From positions 1 to 19,757 of the forward strand of contig JASHRR010001099.1 of the NCBI GenBank assembly GCA_030037185.1: 19,757 bases of DNA, in the 5' to 3' direction. Of the stretch, positions 14,836 to 19,757 are shown piece by piece; the stretch's first letter is position 1; every line of letters starts with the position of its first letter. The position numbers were made by a program, and so were the translations under genes. The notes below the pieces were generated by a model, which was given only the letters and a program-made list of their open reading frames with translations, was not told where the DNA came from and ran no database searches. Origin of the DNA: Xanthobacteraceae bacterium. Lineage in GTDB: Bacteria > Pseudomonadota > Alphaproteobacteria > Rhizobiales > Xanthobacteraceae.

Positions 14836-15939
14836 ATGCTTATCATCAATAATGACGACGTCGCCAAGTTGCTGACGATCGAGGCGACCATGGAGGCGCT
14901 CGAGAAATCGTACCGCAACCTCGCCGCCGGTGAGGCGACCTGCCGGCCGCGCATCGACATCCGGATTCCGACCAGTGATCCTGCAAAGAGTTACCAGTTC
15001 GGCTCGATGGAGGGAGGCTCCACCGATGGGTATTTCGCCGTTCGGATGAAGTCCGACGTGATCTATGAGACGACCTATAACGGCGCCATCACGCAGGAAA
15101 AGTATTGCACGCGCCCCGGCTTGTTCTGTGGGCTGATCTTGCTGACGTCGATAGAGACCGGCGAGCCGCTCGCCTTTATCAATGACGGCGTGCTCCAGCA
15201 CATGCGCGTCGCCGCCGACGCCGGTATCGGCGTCAAGCACCTGGCGAGAAAGGACGCAGAGGTCGTGGGCATGCTGGGTTCGGGGGGCATGGCCAGGTCC
15301 CATATGCAGGCGTTCATCGCAGTGAGAGGCATCAAGAAGCTGCAAGTCTACAGCCCGACCAAGGAGAACCGAGAGGCTTTCGGATGCGAGATGGCGACGA
15401 AGTACCACATCGAGGTTGAGCCTTGCGATCGCCCGCAGGACATCTACAAGGGCGCCCATATCGTTGCGGCGCTGACGGATTCAGCAGTGCCGGTACTCGA
15501 CGGGACTCTGCTCGAACCTGGCGCTCACATCGTCAACGTCGGCGGCAGCGGCAAACTCGATGCCGAGAGCTTGCACCGGATTGACGTCTATTTGCGGTTC
15601 GGCGACGCGCCGGCCCCGGTCGGTCACCCGGAATGGGCGATTGACGATCAATTCCTAGGCTGGGAGGCACGGCCCCGTTCGCGCAAGCACGGCGACGGCC
15701 GGTCGCGGGGGCGCGCACACGGCATAGCGCTACCTGACAAGCGCGTGACACTTGGCGATATCGTCAGCGGAAAAACCGCCGGACGCACGTCCGAGGAGCA
15801 GATTACATGGTCCGAGAGGGGTAATTTGCAAGGAGCCCAATTTTACGCCGTTGCTGCCACTGTCTACGAGTTGGCCAAGGCCGCGAAGCTTGGATATGAG
15901 ATACCAACGCAATTGTTTCTGCAGGACATTCGCGACTGA
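14836..15939 (+). CDS. Ornithine cyclodeaminase/mu-crystallin family protein
   Basis: The 367-residue product begins MLIINNDDVAKLLTIEATMEAL, the usual start of the family. It has Lys72 in FAVRMKSDVIY at the position of the catalytic lysine and a Rossmann site VVGMLGSGGMARSHMQAF. In classical ornithine cyclodeaminase the segment NAVGGDCPGKTEL supplies a catalytic aspartate; here it reads NVGGSGKLDAESL, so the aspartate seems absent and the true reaction is probably another NAD(P)-dependent imine or amino acid conversion. The C-terminal part has HGIALPDKRVTLGDIVSGK and YSERGNLQGAQF-like WSERGNLQGAQFYAV, marking a distinct branch. GGAG lies 13 bases before the ATG, a rather long spacing. It stands alone. 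Confidence 0.87.
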   Translation: MLIINNDDVAKLLTIEATMEALEKSYRNLAAGEATCRPRIDIRIPTSDPAKSYQFGSMEGGSTDGYFAVRMKSDVIYETTYNGAITQEKYCTRPGLFCGLILLTSIETGEPLAFINDGVLQHMRVAADAGIGVKHLARKDAEVVGMLGSGGMARSHMQAFIAVRGIKKLQVYSPTKENREAFGCEMATKYHIEVEPCDRPQDIYKGAHIVAALTDSAVPVLDGTLLEPGAHIVNVGGSGKLDAESLHRIDVYLRFGDAPAPVGHPEWAIDDQFLGWEARPRSRKHGDGRSRGRAHGIALPDKRVTLGDIVSGKTAGRTSEEQITWSERGNLQGAQFYAVAATVYELAKAAKLGYEIPTQLFLQDIRD

Positions 15940-16067
15940 GCCGGCCGTGGACGCGCGATGACGCTCGCACCGGCGGACTTTAATCTGCGCCGCGGTTTGC
16001 CCCTGTTGAGCCTCCCTCGCGGTCTTGGTAATTTGCCTTCATCTCTGCTCTGGAGGAGGAGGCCGCC

Positions 16068-16982
16068 GTGAGAGAGTTTGGATTCGTCATTTCACTATCT
16101 GCGGTACTCGCGCTTACGCCGTCGGTGTCGCACGCGCAGAGCGGTGACACGCTTGCGAAGGCTTTACATGTTTACGACAGCTACCGCGTCGTGCCCAACA
16201 TCACCTATCTCACTGCCAACAACTGGGACGCGAAGCTCGACGTGTATCAGTCGCGAGACGCTACGACGCCCAATCCGACGCTTATCTACTTCCACGGCGG
16301 GGGGTGGGTCGCAGGAAGCAAAGAGGCCTCCTCGCTGACGTTCCTTCCCTTCCTCGATATGGGCTGGAATGTCGTCAACGTCGAGTATCGGCTGGCAAAG
16401 ATCTCTTTGGCCCCTGCGGCGGTCCAGGACGGGCTTTGCGCTCTGCGTTGGGTTTACCGCAACGGCAAACAGTACAATGTCGACACCAACCGTCTGGTGC
16501 TGATGGGCAACTCGGCCGGCGGACACCTTGCGCTGACCACAGGAATGATTCCGGCGAGCGCAAGCCTCGACAGCCTCTGTCCGGGCAATGAGGAGCTGAA
16601 GGTTGCGGCGATTATTAACTGGTACGGCATCACCGATGTCAATGAACTTCTGGCCGGCCCGAATGTAAGGAACTACGCGGTCGGGTGGCTCGGCGGCATG
16701 TCGAATCGCGAGGAAATCGCCAAGCGGGTTTCTCCTCTGACGTATGTTCGAGCAGGATTGCCTCCCATTATTTCGATTCAGGGAGACGCAGATCCCACCG
16801 TTCCTTATTCGCAGAATGTCCGCTTGCACCAGGCACTGGACAGAGCCGGGGTTCGCAATCAGTTCGTAACAATCCCGGGCGGCAAGCACGGCGGATTTTC
16901 CGACGCAGAAATGGCCAAGGCCTATGCAGAAATTCGCGGCTTTCTCGACAAGCTGAATATCATCCGGCAGACCACGAACTGA
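16068..16982 (+). CDS. Exported alpha/beta hydrolase (BD-FAE/HSL-like esterase)
   Basis: The 304-residue product has a signal peptide to about HAQ24. The esterase marks are the oxyanion motif HGGGW at 76-80, nucleophile Ser149 in LMGNSAGGHLAL, Asp242 in IQGDADPTVPYSQ and His274 in GGKHGGF. The layout matches carboxylesterase/lipase-like hydrolases (Abhydrolase_3 or BD-FAE) that act on small esters. Its substrate is unknown; export suggests periplasmic or extracellular action. The start is GTG 16068, 5-6 bases after a repeated GGAGGAGGAGG, a very strong ribosome site. Its stop is 8 bases from the stop of the convergent oxidoreductase gene. Confidence 0.9.
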   Translation: MREFGFVISLSAVLALTPSVSHAQSGDTLAKALHVYDSYRVVPNITYLTANNWDAKLDVYQSRDATTPNPTLIYFHGGGWVAGSKEASSLTFLPFLDMGWNVVNVEYRLAKISLAPAAVQDGLCALRWVYRNGKQYNVDTNRLVLMGNSAGGHLALTTGMIPASASLDSLCPGNEELKVAAIINWYGITDVNELLAGPNVRNYAVGWLGGMSNREEIAKRVSPLTYVRAGLPPIISIQGDADPTVPYSQNVRLHQALDRAGVRNQFVTIPGGKHGGFSDAEMAKAYAEIRGFLDKLNIIRQTTN

Positions 16983-16990
16983 AGACGACC

Positions 16991-17767
16991 TCACAGCCCC
17001 GCATACCACTGATAACCGCGGTCCTCCCAGAAGCCGCCCTTGCCGCCGCCGATCTGGGAGAGCCGATCGACCACCTGGATGCGATTGACGTATTTGGCGT
17101 GCTTGTAGCCGATCTGACGCTCCACCCGCAGCCGCAGCGGCGCGCCGTGGGCGACGGGGAGCGGCTTGCCGTTCATCCCGTAAGCGAGAATGGTTTGCGG
17201 GTGCATTGCGTCGAACAGGTCGATGCTCTCATAATAGAAGCCGCTGTGGTCCGCGGTGCGCACCATCTCGTCCATGCAGTGAAACACGAGGTAACGAGCG
17301 TCCTGCATCACCTCGGCCGTCTCAAGCAGATGGCCAATCGGCACGCCCGTCCATTGGCCTATCGCCGACCACCCTTCGTCGCAATTGTGCATGGTGATCT
17401 GGGTGCGCGACGGCATGGCCCTGACTTCGTCGAGCGAAAGCAACAGGGGCCTTTTCACCATGCCGTCGACAGCCAGGCGGAAGTCCGCGAAGTTCGAAAT
17501 CATGTGCTGGAAATAAGCGGTGCCGTTCGGCCGCTCGGTGCCGTTTGGCGGAAATTCCGGCGAGATGTCGGCCTCGGTGAATTCCCGCACCAGCGGCTGT
17601 CCCGCCAGCAGCAGGCGCTGCGCGTGGAGCGACATGAACTGGCCGAAATCGAGGATTGGGCGCAGCGACCGCACGTCCAGAACCGAAGCCGGATCGCAGC
17701 CGGAAAGGAGCGTCGCAACGGTGGCCGAACCGCCAGCGACCAGGGAACGGCGGGTGATGAAGTTCAC
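16991..17767 (-). CDS. Tat-exported molybdopterin-dependent oxidoreductase (sulfite oxidase/YedY fold)
   Basis: The 258-residue product starts at GTG 17767 after GGAGGAA. Its leader NFITRRSLVAGG is a Tat signal and ends TLLSGC24, a lipobox, so it may be a lipoprotein held at the membrane. The Moco-binding fold shows FRLAVDGMVKRPLLLSLDEV, the ligand Cys129 in MHNCDEGWSAIGQWTGVP, then TILAYGMNGKPLPVAHGAPL and RQIGYKHAKYVNRIQV. These are marks of the sulfite-oxidase/YedY (MsrP) family. The gene begins 2 bases after the cytochrome b stop, so the pair is one operon and electrons likely pass between them. The substrate could be sulfite or an oxidised organic sulfur compound; this cannot be read from sequence. 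Confidence 0.88.
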   Translation of the reverse strand: MNFITRRSLVAGGSATVATLLSGCDPASVLDVRSLRPILDFGQFMSLHAQRLLLAGQPLVREFTEADISPEFPPNGTERPNGTAYFQHMISNFADFRLAVDGMVKRPLLLSLDEVRAMPSRTQITMHNCDEGWSAIGQWTGVPIGHLLETAEVMQDARYLVFHCMDEMVRTADHSGFYYESIDLFDAMHPQTILAYGMNGKPLPVAHGAPLRLRVERQIGYKHAKYVNRIQVVDRLSQIGGGKGGFWEDRGYQWYAGL

Positions 17768-17769
17768 GT

Positions 17770-18642
17770 CTATTCCTCCGGCAGGATCGCATATCGCCCG
17801 GTGATCATCGAACGCAAATTGTTGAACACACCGGTGATGATGACTTGGATGAGGTGAATGAGCACGAATAGCACGAGGAGATTGGCGACCAGAAAATGAA
17901 TCGTTCGTGCCGACTGCCGCCCTCCGAACATGTCGAACAGGAACGGCATGGCGGCGGTCACGGCGGGCGACATGGTCAGCCCGGTCAGCACCATGAGAGG
18001 CAGCAACGCGAATATCACGATAACATAGGCGAGCTTCTGGAGAACGTTGTAGCGGCGCGCCGCCGCGCCCCGTGTCCGGCGCAGACGAATGTGGTTCCAG
18101 ATGTCCGCCAGCAGATGGCGCGGGCGAAGCTCTGCGGCGGCCGGCAGCAGATCGCGGCGCAAGTGGCCGGTGAATAGGCCAAACATGAGATAGACGAGGC
18201 CATTGAACACAAGCAGCCATGCGGCGGCGAAATGCAGGTCGCGCGCCATCGCGAGCCCGCCCGGCGATGTCAGCCATGTCGGGAATGCGCGCGAGACGGG
18301 CTCACCCTCGGCATCATAGGAGACGCCCAGTATGCCGGTGGTGATGAAGTTGTGGCCCATGATGGAGGTGACCCCAACCGGCTCGTCGGTCTCGATGTCT
18401 TCCAGCGCCGCGATCGAGAGCAAGGGCGTCACGCCGCTATAGCCGTAGTTTCCCCAATAGAGCGCCGGGTGATAGTTGAATAGACTGAGCCCGCTGACGA
18501 CGAGCACAACGAGGATCACCGCGTTGATCCAGTGGGTCAGACGAACCACGACGGTGTGCCGGTAGACGAGCTCGCGTTGCGGCTTTACGGCCGGCTCCCC
18601 GCCGGCTTTGGTTTCGGAATTTGGTTCGCTTAGAGCCACCAT
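17770..18642 (-). CDS. Membrane cytochrome b, electron partner of the Moco enzyme
   Basis: The 290-residue product has an N-terminal cytosolic part with YRHTVVVRLTHWINA (His29 and His37), then about four membrane segments: near 39-58, LHFAAAWLLVFNGLVYLMFG, LAYVIVIFALLPLMVLTG and FLVANLLVLFVLIHLIQVII. Histidines in the first, second and last segments fit dihaem b coordination as in the thiosulfate-reductase/formate-dehydrogenase cytochrome b group. A long loop lies between the first two segments (residues about 60-130), with YWGNYGYSG. It should exchange electrons between the quinone pool and the Moco protein encoded 2 bases downstream. No ribosome site precedes ATG 18642, so the start is uncertain by a few residues. 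Confidence 0.87.
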   Translation of the reverse strand: MVALSEPNSETKAGGEPAVKPQRELVYRHTVVVRLTHWINAVILVVLVVSGLSLFNYHPALYWGNYGYSGVTPLLSIAALEDIETDEPVGVTSIMGHNFITTGILGVSYDAEGEPVSRAFPTWLTSPGGLAMARDLHFAAAWLLVFNGLVYLMFGLFTGHLRRDLLPAAAELRPRHLLADIWNHIRLRRTRGAAARRYNVLQKLAYVIVIFALLPLMVLTGLTMSPAVTAAMPFLFDMFGGRQSARTIHFLVANLLVLFVLIHLIQVIITGVFNNLRSMITGRYAILPEE

Positions 18643-19558
18643 AAATCTAGGTTTCGATTGATTGCATTCGGTCGATTTGAACTACAATGAGTGTAGCCCG
18701 GATTGCGCCAAAGCGAAATCGGGGGGCCTGGCCGTTTGCGGCAATGGCGGCGGATCGGTCATCAACGCGGGGCGGGCTACCCGACTTTCGTCCGTCGATC
18801 AAACCGCATCGACGACCTTGAGCTTCCGAGCAAGATTGGGCAAATCGTCTTGGTTGCGGCTAGCGGGCAAAAGCCGGCGAGACGTCGTTATGGTAGCGAA
18901 AATCGACGAGAACCGACGACAGCCGTTTCGCCGGATCGCCGATCACGGCAACCGCGCGGACCCCACTTTATGCCGAATTCCGTGAACAGCGCGCGGGCCC
19001 ATCGCGATGATGGCAGCTACCTCGCGGGCACCGATTACGAGATCGCCGTGCTGCTGCCCGGCGCGGCCCTCGCCACCTGCCCGCCTCGGGACGCCGGGAT
19101 CCCAAACAGCTTTGTAAAGATGGTGCCATCAGCCTGTTGGGTCGCGGGCTGCTCGCAGCCCAAAGCTGCGTCTTAACGCAACCGCTGCTTAAGGAAATTC
19201 GCGCCTCCTCGACCGCCGGCGATTTGGCCCGGCTAAACACCAAAGGCCAATATTTCGGCAGCACGGCCGGCGTGTTCTCGGGGCTTTCGTGAGGAGCAAA
19301 ACCGAAGCGCGATCGTGCAAATCTCGGCCGGCCTTCGATTCCCGCGGACATCGTTGCCAACCTGAGAAACCAATTCATATCAGCGACTTTTGAAGTCCGA
19401 TCGACTTCGAGGGCTGAGCTGTGGGGCAGAACTTGAAAGGACCCGACGCCGATGCACGGTACTGCTCCGGAGGGAACAGCACGTTACCACAAGCAAGCAC
19501 TTATTTTTTATGACTATGCTGGAATCAAGCTTGCCAGCGGTGTCGTGAAGCCGGGAGG
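18643..19558. other. Long region with decayed sequence
   Basis: 916 bases without an intact gene. It starts with the likely promoter region of the cytochrome operon, then the repeat at 18693-18780. From about 18800 to 19400 the plus strand reads protein-like in several frames, for example KIGQIVLVAASG, then RIADHGNRADPTL, RAHRDDGSYLAGTDYEIAVL and LARLNTKGQYFGSTAGVF. These suggest a frameshifted old gene, but I cannot name the family. Confidence 0.4.
18693..18780. repeat. Palindromic repeat related to the soxA/soxB-gap element
   Basis: It starts GTAGCCCGGATTGCGCCAAA, continues GCGAAATC, and ends GCGGGGCGGGCTAC. The ends are inverted repeats (GTAGCCCG and CGGGCTAC). The start agrees with the element at 7317 at most positions, allowing one inserted base. 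Each copy is about 90 bases. It lies 51 bases upstream of the cytochrome b start, on the far side of its promoter region. Confidence 0.65.
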
Positions 19559-19757
19559 TCAGGGGAACATGTAATACGCCGTGAAGCGTCCGTAGGCGGC
19601 GACCGCGATCCATATCATAACCGACACAGCACCTGCGAGTCTGGCTGACCACGGCGTCGGAACACCCTGGTCCCACTTGCCAACACCCCTGAAGGTCACG
19701 AAGTGGAATACCAGCATGTTGAGGCCAGCCAACACCATCAGGCTGATCTTAACAAGG
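19559..19757 (-). CDS. C-terminal end of a membrane protein (N-terminus off window)
   Basis: An open minus-strand frame enters from the right edge and stops at TGA 19559-19561, giving the last 65 residues. Two membrane segments are visible: KISLMVLAGLNMLVFHFVTF and LAGAVSVMIWIAVAAYGRF, joined by RGVGKWDQGVPTPWSAR. This looks like the end of a small multi-pass protein of the DUF6644 kind, often seen beside other uncharacterised exported proteins; that family name is from memory. The start, ribosome site and partners are outside the window. Confidence 0.65.
   Translation of the reverse strand, partial: LVKISLMVLAGLNMLVFHFVTFRGVGKWDQGVPTPWSARLAGAVSVMIWIAVAAYGRFTAYYMFP

Noticed and set aside
1..19757. 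CRISPR array, tRNA or rRNA genes
   Set aside because: No regularly spaced identical repeats and no cloverleaf or rRNA-like sequence were seen on reading through the window.

Overview
The window looks like chromosomal DNA of a GC-rich alphaproteobacterium of the Bradyrhizobium/Rhodopseudomonas type. The reasons are a Sox gene cluster, a solitary Bug-type (TctC) binding protein, two copies of a single-membrane-segment coiled-coil protein that I associate with Bradyrhizobium, and two families of palindromic intergenic repeats of the kind seen in that group. The organism call is inference; no rRNA or tRNA lies in the window.

Layout. 1-1047 (-): exported TolB-like/TPR protein, cut by the left edge. 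1107-1178: palindromic repeat. 1341-2082 (+): badly frameshifted pseudogene. 2238-3020 (-): isochorismatase-family amidohydrolase. 3355-4159 (+): a two-CBS-domain protein, then a 78-residue cysteine-rich protein. 4513-9115 (+): the main block, a SoxW-like thioredoxin followed by soxX, soxY, soxZ, soxA (two haem motifs) and soxB. These genes supply the periplasmic parts that load thiosulfate on the SoxY cysteine (SoxAX), carry it (SoxYZ) and release sulfate (SoxB). No soxCD is present here. A degraded repeat splits soxA from soxB.

9302-9910 (+) has no intact gene. It holds a relic of an IscB element: a structured stretch that could be the omegaRNA (HEARO RNA), then frameshifted pieces of an IscB HNH domain and of the IscB C-terminal domain. 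9993-11024 (+) is a TctC-type solute-binding protein. 11406-13942 (-) holds two paralogous membrane/coiled-coil proteins, with a possible 50-residue ORF and a decayed small gene between them. 14836-15939 (+) is an ornithine cyclodeaminase/mu-crystallin family protein, preceded by an AT-rich imperfect tandem repeat of 48 bp. 16068-16982 (+) is an exported esterase-like alpha/beta hydrolase, convergent at 8 bp with a two-gene minus-strand operon (cytochrome b, then a Tat-exported molybdopterin oxidoreductase, 16991-18642). 18643-19558 holds another copy of the soxA/soxB-gap repeat and apparently decayed sequence. 19559-19757 (-) is the C-terminal end of a membrane protein cut by the right edge.

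The window mixes intact sulfur and redox genes with much gene decay: two clear pseudogenes, one probable small one, and long gaps. The most notable item is the IscB/omegaRNA relic next to soxB. I found no CRISPR array, no intact transposase and no new intact defence system.
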